Assembly: GCA_017459725.1 (NCBI GenBank)
Contig: JAFUCL010000101.1
Location: 1-47,841 of the forward strand
DNA: 47,841 nt
Source of the DNA: Solobacterium sp.
GTDB lineage: Bacteria > Bacillota_I > Bacilli_A > Erysipelotrichales > Erysipelotrichaceae
Direction: 5' to 3'
How positions within the stretch are numbered: position 1 is the first letter of the stretch; each line of letters starts with the position of its first letter. Below are positions 16,749 to 24,940 of the stretch, in pieces. A program made the position numbers and the translations under genes. Under the pieces are notes generated by a model, which did not search any database, was not told where the DNA came from, and was given only the letters and a program-made list of their open reading frames with translations.

Positions 16749-18208
16749 CAGTCCAGTATGGTTATGCGTCCTTCGACATGAGCGTCGAGGCCAGGGTGGG
16801 TTGAGAGATACTCTTCTACGATGTTGTTTACGGATGTTGCGACAACCCGCGGCTTCATGTTGGCGGCAACCTCTTCGATCGGCACACCCATGAATTCCGT
16901 AAAGTTCTTGTAGTGATAATTCTGCATGGCAATCAGGAAGGTGTCGCTGTCTTTGACTTCTTTGCCGCGGAAGCTGAGTTCCTCCAGCGTATGCGTGCTT
17001 TTGCGCCAGACAATGCGCACACCTTTTGAATACTGGTAGAACTCCGTATGACCTGCCCATGCATCATCACGCATGATATACGTGATCATCCTCCGGAACT
17101 GTTCACCGGTAACTTTCAGCATCCACAATGTATCATCAAACGGTGTGTTTTCCAGCATGTCCTGGTATTCGATGATCGGACCGAACTCCTTCTTGCGCAG
17201 GGCGCCGGAACCCATCATCATGATGTCAAAACTGCTTTCATCCTGCAGCATATCCGCATACAGGTTGCCGATTTCCGTTTCTTCGATCCGGGAGGGATGG
17301 GTCAGGGTTCTGGCCAGATGCGAGACAATGCGTTTGTATTTGGCGTCGGTTTCGTTCTGGTAGCTGCTGAGCATTTCCGTCATGACCGTATCCACCGGAG
17401 CTGTTTCTTCGTTGATTGGCACACACTGCCATGACCAGCGGTTGATGCGGTTGAACCAGGTGTCGTATTCAATGTCGAATCTGCCGATGATTCCTGTACC
17501 GGTGCCGGCCTGCACGATCGGTACACCGTTGACGATCTCCGGCTCATCCATGTATGTATGGGAATGTCCGCCGATGATGAAGCTGACACCCCAGTCCGGA
17601 TTCAGCAGGGCAGCGAGTTTCCGGTCTTCTTCAATGCCGATATGGGTAAGCAGTATTGTCAGGTCGGTGTCTTTGGTGCGGTAGTTGTCGCAGATGATGC
17701 CGACTTCACGGGCAGCTGCTTCAACATTGATAAACGTACCGATGACTTTCTCAAGCTTTGTGGCAGCCAGTACTTCTTCGGTGAGAATGCCGATGAACAG
17801 AATGCGCACACCGTTGACCTCCACATTCAGATACGGAATGAAGAGACGGGAGTTGTTGATTGTAACAAACAGGTTGGCGTTGATGATCGGGAAGGATGCG
17901 CATTTCTCGAGAAACAGCAGATGGGCAATGCCGTAATCAATCTCATGGTTGCCAACTGTTGTCACATCGGGACGCATGAGATTTACAAGGTCAATGGTGG
18001 AGAGACCGAGGTATTCCGAGTCAATGATGGAGCCGCGGAACATATCGCCGGCAATTGCATATACAACGCCGTCCTCAGTCTGACGGGCTTGTTTGACATA
18101 TCCGGAAAGCCTGGGCAGACCGCCGGTTTCAATGCCGTCCTGCATCTTTGGCTGGAAGTCGCCGTGCATATCGTTTGAGTGCAGGATCGTAAGTTTTTTC
18201 TTTGCCAT
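16748..18208 (-). CDS. 5'-nucleotidase / metallophosphatase, UshA-like, without signal peptide
   Basis: A 486-residue two-domain protein. The calcineurin-like metallophosphatase domain has HSNDMHGD near 9, GDMFRGS, VGNHEID near 82 and GGHSHTYMDEPE near 213 as metal ligands. The C-terminal 5'-nucleotidase domain recognises the nucleoside (MMGSGALR, near 325). Family members are usually exported. This one starts MAKKKLTILHSND directly at the catalytic domain, so it appears cytoplasmic. It likely hydrolyses nucleotides or cyclic nucleotide monophosphates. The ATG follows GAGGTG. Single gene. Confidence 0.9.
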   Translation of the reverse strand: MAKKKLTILHSNDMHGDFQPKMQDGIETGGLPRLSGYVKQARQTEDGVVYAIAGDMFRGSIIDSEYLGLSTIDLVNLMRPDVTTVGNHEIDYGIAHLLFLEKCASFPIINANLFVTINNSRLFIPYLNVEVNGVRILFIGILTEEVLAATKLEKVIGTFINVEAAAREVGIICDNYRTKDTDLTILLTHIGIEEDRKLAALLNPDWGVSFIIGGHSHTYMDEPEIVNGVPIVQAGTGTGIIGRFDIEYDTWFNRINRWSWQCVPINEETAPVDTVMTEMLSSYQNETDAKYKRIVSHLARTLTHPSRIEETEIGNLYADMLQDESSFDIMMMGSGALRKKEFGPIIEYQDMLENTPFDDTLWMLKVTGEQFRRMITYIMRDDAWAGHTEFYQYSKGVRIVWRKSTHTLEELSFRGKEVKDSDTFLIAMQNYHYKNFTEFMGVPIEEVAANMKPRVVATSVNNIVEEYLSTHPGLDAHVEGRITILD

Positions 18209-18341
18209 CTTACACCTCGCTTTCGAGTGATTGAATAATTGTATTTAAGGGTGCTGCTCTGCAAGTTCATTCTGTCATGTATTCTGTTTTTTTGGTACCG
18301 TACATTCGGGTGTAAGATTTCCTGTCAGTGCCTGTTTACGC

Positions 18342-18347
18342 TATAAT
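18342..18347 (+). promoter_or_regulatory. -10 box of msrA-ppk operon
   Basis: TATAAT lies 30 bp before the msrA ATG. The -35 (TTCCTG at 17 bp) is poor, suggesting an activator or alternative sigma factor. Confidence 0.5.
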
Positions 18348-18376
18348 AAAAAAAGTCAGAACGGAGTAAATCTACC

Positions 18377-18904
18377 ATGAATGAAAAGATCATATATATG
18401 GCCGGCGGCTGTTTCTGGGGAACCGAAAAGCTGTTCCAGGCTGCGGATGGTGTGCTGGAAACAACGGTCGGATATGCCAACGGACATACCGCCAATCCGA
18501 CCTACAAAGAGGTCTGCACGGACACAACCGGATACCGGGAAACCGTGGAAGTGCGCTACGATGCGGATACCGTATCACTGCAGACACTGCTGGGGATTTT
18601 CTTTCTCTGTATTGATCCTACAGTGACAAACAGACAGGGAGAGGATATCGGCTCCCAGTATCAGACCGGTGTGTATTACACGGATGAAGAAAGCAGAAAG
18701 ATCATTGAAGAATACTTTGCCAAAGAGCGTGAGAAACATGAACGCTTCTGCACGGAGCTGGCACCCCTGCAGGTCTTCTATCCGGCTGAAGAATACCATC
18801 AGGATTATCTGATCAAGAATCCGGAGGGATACTGTCATATTTCCCTGCATGAAATGCAGAAGGTGAAGGAATTTCTGGAGGCTGTGAAGGGAGAAAGGAA
18901 ATGA
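18377..18904 (+). CDS. msrA: peptide methionine sulfoxide reductase MsrA
   Basis: A 175-residue enzyme reducing the S-form of methionine sulfoxide in proteins. The active-site GCFWGTE with Cys12 is at the N-terminus; GYANGHTANPTYKEVCT and the AEEYHQDYL motif follow. No MsrB domain is fused. The ATG follows ACGGAG. Its stop overlaps the ppk1 start by 4 nt (ATGA), so the two are translationally coupled. First gene of a five-gene stress operon. Confidence 0.96.
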   Translation: MNEKIIYMAGGCFWGTEKLFQAADGVLETTVGYANGHTANPTYKEVCTDTTGYRETVEVRYDADTVSLQTLLGIFFLCIDPTVTNRQGEDIGSQYQTGVYYTDEESRKIIEEYFAKEREKHERFCTELAPLQVFYPAEEYHQDYLIKNPEGYCHISLHEMQKVKEFLEAVKGERK

Positions 18905-21060
18905 AAAAGGATCTGTACAAAGACGGGTATACACAGAACCGGGAACTCTCGTGGCTGTCTTTCAACGAGCGGGTTCTGAACCAGGCAAAGGATGAGCATA
19001 ATCCGCTGCTGGAGCGTCTGAAGTTTGTCAGTATCTTTTCTTCCAACCTGGATGAATTCTACAGAGTCAGAGTAGGGTCACTGGTGGATCTGAAGAAAGC
19101 GGATCCGGCAAGGATAGACAATAAATCCGGTCTGAATGCGGACGGACAGTTGAAGGCAATCTATGAGAAGACACAGAAGCTGATCCGCAAGAGATCGCGC
19201 ATATACAAGGATATGAAGAAGGAACTTGCCCTGAAGGGAATCCATGAACTGGAAATGAAGGACCTCAGTAAATCCGAGAAAGCATATCTGAAGAAGTACT
19301 TCCGCCGGTCCGTGGCGCCGCTGCTCGGTGCACAGATCGTGGATACAAGCCATCCGCTGCCGGTGCTGCAGTCCGGTACGGTGTATGCGGCAGGTATGCT
19401 GAAATACCACGGCAAGGAGGTATTTGCCTTTGCGCCGGTGCCTGCCAATCTGCCAAGACTGATCAGACTGCCTGACCGCAGGGATGTGATCTGCTTTGTG
19501 CATATGGAGGATCTGATTCTCGCCAATCTCGAATCGCTGTTTATCGGTTCCACCGTACTGGAGAGAATGAAGTTCATCGTTACAAGAAATGCCGACATGG
19601 ATATCGACGATGACATGTTTGATGAAATCGTGGACTACCGTGAGAAGATGGCGAAGATGCTGAAGGAAAGACGGAAGATGGTGGCGGTGCGTATGGAGAC
19701 ATCGCGCAAACCGGGTGCCGGCTTCCAGAAAGCACTCATTGATCATCTGAAGGTATCAGGTTCCACGCTTTCCGTAACGGAAACACCGCTGGACTGGAAG
19801 TATGCATATGAACTGCCGGATCTGGTGGATGAAGTCCGCCGCAAAGAGCTTTCCTATGTGCCGTATGTTCCGAAGATGACACCGGCGCTGGATTACAGCA
19901 AGAATCTGTTTGATCAGGTAAGAGCGAAGGATGTGCTGCTTGAGTATCCGTATGAAAGCATGGAGCCGTTCCTGCTGCTGGTGCGTGAAGCTGCCAATGA
20001 TCCGGACGTTGTTTCCATCAAGATGACGGTGTACCGTCTGGCCAAACGGGCAAGACTGGTCGACTATCTCTGCCTGGCGGCTGAAAACGGCAAGGAAGTC
20101 GTTGTGCTGATCGAACTGAAGGCACGCTTTGATGAGCAGAACAATATCGACTACTCCGAGAAACTGGAAGAAGCCGGTGTGCATGTTCTGTACGGTTTTG
20201 AAGAATACAAGGTGCATTCCAAGATCTGTCTGATCACAAGAGTCAGAAACGGCAAGACGGAACATGTTTCCCTGATTGCGACCGGCAACTTCAACGAGAA
20301 TACGGCAAGACAGTACACAGACCTTGCATATCTCACCGGACGCCCGGGTATTATCCAGGACAGCGTTGCGTTCTTCCGCAATATGATGACGGGAAGACTG
20401 GACGGCGGATACCGCTATCTGATGGTGTCACCGGTGTCCCTGAAGGAGAAATCACTGGAGCTGATTGACCGGGAAATTGCCAAGGGTGAAAACGGACGCA
20501 TTGTTCTGAAGATGAATTCTATTACAGATGAAGATCTGATTGCGAAGCTGTCCGAGGCAAGCCGTGCCGGTGTGAAGATTGATATGGTCGTACGCGGTAT
20601 CTCATGTCTTCTGCCGGGTGTAAAAAAGAGAACCGAGAATATACGCATTGTATCGATCGTAGGACGGTATCTTGAACATTCACGTGTATATGTATTCGGC
20701 ACCGGCAAGCAGGAAGTGATGTATATTTCTTCGGCGGACTGGATGACCAGAAATACGGAGCGCAGAGTGGAGATTGCCGTGCCGATCATGGATCCTTCCC
20801 TGCGTACAAGAATCAGCCGGTATCTGGATCTCTGCTTTGAGGACAACGTCAGGGCAAGAGTGCTGAACCGGAAAGGTGCTTATCACAAAAATAAACGCGG
20901 TGAGCAGCCGGTCGACAGCCAGGAAGAGATGATGCTGAGAACGGTGGGAACCGAGCAGAATCTGCCGGTTGTGACAGGCAAGCCGAGACAGACCGCACAG
21001 CCGTTCAAGACGGTATATAAGAAAAAGAAAAAAGGAAAAAAGAATGAAAATAAAGATTAG
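18901..21060 (+). CDS. ppk1: polyphosphate kinase 1
   Basis: A 719-residue enzyme polymerising the gamma phosphate of ATP into polyphosphate, reversibly. N-terminal domain with NRELSWLSFNERVLNQA; head domain; two PLD-like catalytic domains with KMTVYRLA, ELKARFDEQNNI, the autophosphorylated His in VHSKICLI near 439, and LIATGNFNENTARQYTDL. Length is close to normal, with an extra lysine-rich C-terminal tail (YKKKKKGKKNENKD). The A-rich codons of that tail also provide the ribosome site of the next gene, whose start overlaps by 17 nt. The PPK2 gene lies 3 kb on in the facing direction. Confidence 0.96.
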   Translation: MKKDLYKDGYTQNRELSWLSFNERVLNQAKDEHNPLLERLKFVSIFSSNLDEFYRVRVGSLVDLKKADPARIDNKSGLNADGQLKAIYEKTQKLIRKRSRIYKDMKKELALKGIHELEMKDLSKSEKAYLKKYFRRSVAPLLGAQIVDTSHPLPVLQSGTVYAAGMLKYHGKEVFAFAPVPANLPRLIRLPDRRDVICFVHMEDLILANLESLFIGSTVLERMKFIVTRNADMDIDDDMFDEIVDYREKMAKMLKERRKMVAVRMETSRKPGAGFQKALIDHLKVSGSTLSVTETPLDWKYAYELPDLVDEVRRKELSYVPYVPKMTPALDYSKNLFDQVRAKDVLLEYPYESMEPFLLLVREAANDPDVVSIKMTVYRLAKRARLVDYLCLAAENGKEVVVLIELKARFDEQNNIDYSEKLEEAGVHVLYGFEEYKVHSKICLITRVRNGKTEHVSLIATGNFNENTARQYTDLAYLTGRPGIIQDSVAFFRNMMTGRLDGGYRYLMVSPVSLKEKSLELIDREIAKGENGRIVLKMNSITDEDLIAKLSEASRAGVKIDMVVRGISCLLPGVKKRTENIRIVSIVGRYLEHSRVYVFGTGKQEVMYISSADWMTRNTERRVEIAVPIMDPSLRTRISRYLDLCFEDNVRARVLNRKGAYHKNKRGEQPVDSQEEMMLRTVGTEQNLPVVTGKPRQTAQPFKTVYKKKKKGKKNENKD

Positions 21061-22699
21061 CTGGAGAGAAGGAGAGTGCGAAAGGGATATCAAACGGGGA
21101 ACCACGGCTGCTGAAGTCGTGAAGAAACTCGGGAGTCTTTTGCCGTATCCGATATTCACCTGCATCGTTGACGGTGAACCCGGCGGTCTGGACAGAAAAA
21201 TCAACCACAGCTGCGCTGTAAAGCTGCTGGATCTGCGCGACAAGACTGCCGACCTTGCCTTTCAGTCATCACTGGTGTTTATGCTGATTAAAGCAGTGCA
21301 TGATGTCATAGGTCAGGAAGTCGGTGTGGAAGTGCACAATGCTTTAAGCAAAGGTGTTTATATCACCGTGAAAAGACGCGGACTTACCCGCAACATGCTT
21401 ACCAAGATTGAGAACCGTATGCGCGAACTGCAGCAGATGGACATTCCTCTGCAGCATCAGGTGCTGCGCAGAAGCGAAGTCATCCGTATCCTGAAGGAAC
21501 GCGGCATGATGGACAATCTGCGTCTGCTGGACAATGTGCCGGACCTGGACCGGGTGGAGGTATACCACCTCGGCAATGAAATCGGGGTGTTCTATTCACC
21601 GCTGGCACCGAGCACGGGATGCCTGAAGCCGTTTGAGCTGAGAAGATACAAGAACGGTATTATTCTGCGCTTCCCGTCCTCCGCAGATCCGCTGCATATA
21701 CCACCGTATGCGGATGATCCGATTCTGTATGCAGCATTTGCGGAAGAGACACACTGGGGCAGGCTGATGAATGTCAACAACTGTGCAGACCTGAACAGGC
21801 GTATCCTGAATCATGATGAGAAGGATCTGATCCTGCTGAGCGAAGCTCTGCATGAGAAGAAGACGGCTGAAATTGCTGCAGCCATCAAGAAATCAGGCAA
21901 GCGCATCATCCTGGTAGCCGGACCGTCATCTTCGGGCAAGACAACATTCTCAAAGCGTCTGTGCATACAGCTGCGGGTAGCAGGACTCAGACCTCTGTAT
22001 CTCGGCACGGATGATTACTTCGTCGAGCGTGAAGAGACACCTCTGGGACCGGACGGCAAGAAGAACTTCGAAGATCTTTCCGCTGTTGATGTGCCGCTGT
22101 TTGAGAAGCAGATGAATGCGCTGCTGGCAGGCAAGCTGGTGGATATACCGACCTTTGATTTTGTGGAAGGGCACAAGATCTTCGGCAAGAGAAAGACACG
22201 GATTGACGACAGCCAGCCGATTGTCATTGAAGGCATCCATGCCCTGAATCCGGAGCTGACAAAAGATATACCGGATGAGCAGAAATTCAGAATCTACATC
22301 AGTCCGCTGACGTCACTGAGTCTGGATATTCATAACCGCATCTCGACAACGGATGCACGCATGCTCAGAAGAATTGTCAGAGACTACCAGTTCCGCGGCA
22401 GAGACGCAGCCGAAACCATCCGTTCCTGGCCGAGTGTCCGTGACGGTGAAGTGCGCAATATATTCCCTTACAGCAATGACGTGGATCTGTTCTTCAACAG
22501 CCACTGTCTGTATGAACTGGCAGTGCTGAAGAAGTATGCACGTCCATTGCTGGAGGAAATCAAAAAAGATCAGCCTGAATATCCCGACGCCCAGAGAATG
22601 CTGAACTTCCTGCGGTTCTTTGTCGAGATGGACAGTGATATGATTCCGAACAATTCAATTATGAGAGAGTTTATTGGCGGCAGTATTCTTGCAGAATAG
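21044..22699 (+). CDS. nucleoside (uridine-type) kinase with N-terminal TGS-like domain
   Basis: A 551-residue protein. The N-terminal 60 residues look like a TGS/ubiquitin-like fold. Residues about 60-230 resemble the second additional domain of threonyl-tRNA synthetase (VGVEVHNALSKGVYITVKRRG). The C-terminal half is a uridine kinase/phosphoribulokinase-type P-loop domain (GPSSSGKTT near 293, LGTDDYFVERE, EGIHALNPEL). It probably phosphorylates nucleosides for salvage. The ATG overlaps ppk1 and uses its AAAGGA. The three-part architecture is usual for this family in Bacillota. Confidence 0.88.
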   Translation: MKIKISWREGECERDIKRGTTAAEVVKKLGSLLPYPIFTCIVDGEPGGLDRKINHSCAVKLLDLRDKTADLAFQSSLVFMLIKAVHDVIGQEVGVEVHNALSKGVYITVKRRGLTRNMLTKIENRMRELQQMDIPLQHQVLRRSEVIRILKERGMMDNLRLLDNVPDLDRVEVYHLGNEIGVFYSPLAPSTGCLKPFELRRYKNGIILRFPSSADPLHIPPYADDPILYAAFAEETHWGRLMNVNNCADLNRRILNHDEKDLILLSEALHEKKTAEIAAAIKKSGKRIILVAGPSSSGKTTFSKRLCIQLRVAGLRPLYLGTDDYFVEREETPLGPDGKKNFEDLSAVDVPLFEKQMNALLAGKLVDIPTFDFVEGHKIFGKRKTRIDDSQPIVIEGIHALNPELTKDIPDEQKFRIYISPLTSLSLDIHNRISTTDARMLRRIVRDYQFRGRDAAETIRSWPSVRDGEVRNIFPYSNDVDLFFNSHCLYELAVLKKYARPLLEEIKKDQPEYPDAQRMLNFLRFFVEMDSDMIPNNSIMREFIGGSILAE

Positions 22700-22708
22700 G
22701 AGAAAACA

Positions 22709-23254
22709 ATGAAAAAAGAAACAGATGTCCGTGCGCAGTCGAATCTGATCCTGCAGGCTCTTCCGAAAGGAATCCTGGTCAATACACAGGCAGCAGGCAG
22801 ATTCAATTCCATGGTGATCGGATGGGGTATGCTCGGTACGGTCTGGGGAAAACCTGTCTTTATCACATATGTCAGAACCTCCCGGTACACATACGAACAG
22901 CTGGAAAAGAATCCGGAATTCACAGTCAGTATTCCGCTGGACGGGAAACTGGATCCGGAGATCTTCCGGGTATGCGGTTCTCTGTCCGGACGTGATGTGC
23001 ACAAAGATGAAGAGCTTGGCCTGACCCTTGTGCCGGGTGATACGGTGAGTGTTCCGGGTATTAAAGAAGTGCCGGCCACGCTTGAATGCAAGGTGATCTA
23101 CAGGCAGATGCTGGACGGCAATGCGCTGCCTTCGGACATCAGGGAACGTCTGTACAAAGGCTTCGGAACCGCTGAGGGACCGGATTCCGAACATGAACTG
23201 CATGCAATGTTCTACGGGGAAGTAACGGCTTCCTATGTGATTGAGGATCAGTGA
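22709..23254 (+). CDS. flavin reductase-like (FMN-binding split barrel) protein
   Basis: A 181-residue flavoprotein of the flavin reductase-like domain family: LPKGILVNTQAAGRFNSMVIGWGMLGTVWGKPVFITYVR is typical of the FMN-binding split barrel. It probably uses bound FMN for a redox reaction; the partner is unknown. It begins 9 nt after the kinase gene behind AGGAG, and its stop overlaps the peroxiredoxin leader. The pairing with peroxiredoxin suggests a peroxide or disulfide stress role (inference). Confidence 0.88.
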   Translation: MKKETDVRAQSNLILQALPKGILVNTQAAGRFNSMVIGWGMLGTVWGKPVFITYVRTSRYTYEQLEKNPEFTVSIPLDGKLDPEIFRVCGSLSGRDVHKDEELGLTLVPGDTVSVPGIKEVPATLECKVIYRQMLDGNALPSDIRERLYKGFGTAEGPDSEHELHAMFYGEVTASYVIEDQ

Positions 23255-23256
23255 GT

Positions 23257-23805
23257 ATGGCAAGAGTAAAAGCCGGTGAGCAGATGCCTGATCTGACTCT
23301 GTGTATGTATCCGGGCACGGAAAAGAAACTCAGTGACTTCAGAGGCGAAAAGGTATTCCTGCGGGTGCTGCGGTATATCGGATGCCCGACCTGCCGTATG
23401 GATATTCATGAGATGAATGTGCGCTCTCAGGAATTCGCAGATAAAAACACCAGACTCATGGTGGTCATTCAGTCCGATGCTGAACACGTAAAGGCAGATC
23501 TCGAAAGAACGGACGAAGCGCTGCATTATGATCTGGTGCTGGATCCGGAAATGAAGATATACAGGGAACTGGATATCACGGCTGCCAAAGACAAGGACGG
23601 ACTGCACGGAGATGATCAGGAGAAGTATCTGGCGCTGCGTGAGAAGGTGAAAGCCGGCGGATATGTGCATGGTGATTTTGAAGGCGAAGAGCTGCAGCTG
23701 CCTGCTCTGTTTCTGATCGGTGAAGACGGTACGGTTCTGTACAGCCACTATGCTGTATCCATTGCCGATATGCCGGGCGTCGATGAAATGCTTCAGCTGC
23801 TGTAA
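23257..23805 (+). CDS. peroxiredoxin-like (AhpC/TSA, redoxin) protein
   Basis: A 182-residue thioredoxin-fold protein. KAGEQMPDLTLCMYPGTEKKLSDFRGEKVFLRVLRYIGCPTCR places a CxxC pair at about residues 43-46, in the peroxidatic position. The preceding region lacks the classic PxxxT, so it belongs to the redoxin/AhpC-like subgroup rather than typical 2-Cys enzymes. I prefer ATG 23257 (GAGG 10 nt upstream) over the GTG at 23251 that overlaps the previous stop. Last gene of the operon. Confidence 0.85.
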   Translation: MARVKAGEQMPDLTLCMYPGTEKKLSDFRGEKVFLRVLRYIGCPTCRMDIHEMNVRSQEFADKNTRLMVVIQSDAEHVKADLERTDEALHYDLVLDPEMKIYRELDITAAKDKDGLHGDDQEKYLALREKVKAGGYVHGDFEGEELQLPALFLIGEDGTVLYSHYAVSIADMPGVDEMLQLL

Positions 23806-23813
23806 ACAGAAAG

Positions 23814-23837
23814 GGAGGAAGGTCAATACCTTCCTCC
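23814..23837. terminator. bidirectional hairpin between peroxiredoxin and PPK2 genes
   Basis: GGAGGAAGGT-CAAT-ACCTTCCTCC is a perfect 10-bp stem. It sits between converging genes. T runs are weak on both sides. Confidence 0.6.
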
Positions 23838-23843
23838 TGCATA

Positions 23844-24854
23844 TTATTCATCTGAAGGGATTATGATCTCATCGTCATCCGCATCATGTGCGGAGGCGCT
23901 GCGTCCCTTTTTCTTTTTGGCTTTTTTGCCGTCGTCCTTCTTTTTGTCTTTCTTTTTCTTCTTGTCGTCTTTTTTCTTTTTGTCGTCCTTCTGACCGATT
24001 TCCTTTTCCAGCTGTTCCTTGTATTCGGCAAATTCCGCCAGACGTTCATCGGTTACTTCAGGATAATGCGGATCCATATCTTCCAGTGTTTCACGGATGA
24101 TCTCGCTGACGACGTAGCGCATATACCATTTGTGGTCTGCCGGTACGACGTACCACGGTGCATATTCCGTTGATGTCGCATTGATGCAGTCCTCGAAGGC
24201 TTTCTGGTATTCATCCCAGTATTTGCGCTCTTCGTAGTCGCTGCCGGAGAACTTCCAGTTCTTTTCCGGTTCTTCGATTCTCGCCAGGAAGCGTTCCGCC
24301 TGCTCTTCTTTGGAGAGGTGCAGGAAGATCTTTACAATACGCACATTGTTGCGGTAAAGATACTTCTCGAAATTATTGATGTCTTCGTAGCGGTTTTCGA
24401 TTACTTTGTCCAGATCGATTCTGTCCGCGTGCGCCTGGTTACGGTACAGTTCCTTGACCTTGCCGATCAGGACATCTTCATAGTGAGAACGGTTGAAGAT
24501 GGCGATTTCTCCCTTGGCGGGAACTTTCTGGACAATGCGCCACAGATAGTCATGCGCCTGTTCCGTTGCGCTCGGTGCTTTGAAAGATGCTTCATAGCTT
24601 CCGTGCGGAGACAGACACTGCAGGGCGGCACGGATGGTTCCGTCCTTACCGGCGGCGTCCATTGCCTGGAACAGGAAGATGACACCTTCACGGGCATCGG
24701 CATACAGTTTCTGCTGCAGTTCATCAATCTTATATGCGTTTTCTTCCATCCGCTTTTTGGCTTCTTTCTTATCTTCGCAGAGAGAAGTTTCCTTTGTGGA
24801 AGCTTTATTGATCTTAAACTTCCGGGATCCATTATAAAGATACTGATTATACAT
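23844..24854 (-). CDS. ppk2: PPK2-family polyphosphate:nucleotide phosphotransferase with Lys-rich tail
   Basis: A 336-residue P-loop enzyme moving phosphate between polyphosphate and AMP/ADP. Walker A-like FLFQAMDAAGKDGT near 57-70, then LSPHGSYEASFKAPSATEQAHDYLWRI and FNRSHYEDVLIGKV, all PPK2 hallmarks. The core ends near residue 290. The tail is almost all Lys and Asp (KKDDKKKKDDKKKKKDKKKD), then a Ser/acidic segment ending IIIPSDE. Sequence alone does not fix AMP or ADP as acceptor. The ATG follows AAAGGAGAG. It faces the ppk1 operon. Confidence 0.93.
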   Translation of the reverse strand: MYNQYLYNGSRKFKINKASTKETSLCEDKKEAKKRMEENAYKIDELQQKLYADAREGVIFLFQAMDAAGKDGTIRAALQCLSPHGSYEASFKAPSATEQAHDYLWRIVQKVPAKGEIAIFNRSHYEDVLIGKVKELYRNQAHADRIDLDKVIENRYEDINNFEKYLYRNNVRIVKIFLHLSKEEQAERFLARIEEPEKNWKFSGSDYEERKYWDEYQKAFEDCINATSTEYAPWYVVPADHKWYMRYVVSEIIRETLEDMDPHYPEVTDERLAEFAEYKEQLEKEIGQKDDKKKKDDKKKKKDKKKDDGKKAKKKKGRSASAHDADDDEIIIPSDE

Positions 24855-24912
24855 AAAACTCTCCTTTGTCTCTATAATACCGTTTTTTGCGACGCCGAAT
24901 GTAAAGAATGTG

Positions 24913-24940
24913 AAAAAATAAACTGCCTTTTTCAGGCAGT
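24913..24940 (-). terminator. terminator of the MATE gene, overlapping its stop codon
   Basis: On the minus strand ACTGCC-TGAAAAA-GGCAGT is followed by TTATTTTTT. The stop codon lies in the loop. Confidence 0.75.

Noticed and set aside
18901..21060. Programmed -1 frameshift at the in-frame A AAA AAG near the end of ppk1
   Set aside because: The -1 frame stops after one further codon, so the product would hardly change; no stimulatory structure was seen. Kept only as a minor slippage note.
23886..24173. A hydrophobic, Phe/Leu-rich plus-strand frame opposite the PPK2 tail
   Set aside because: It is the antisense of lysine codons, which always reads as Phe/Leu; not a membrane protein.
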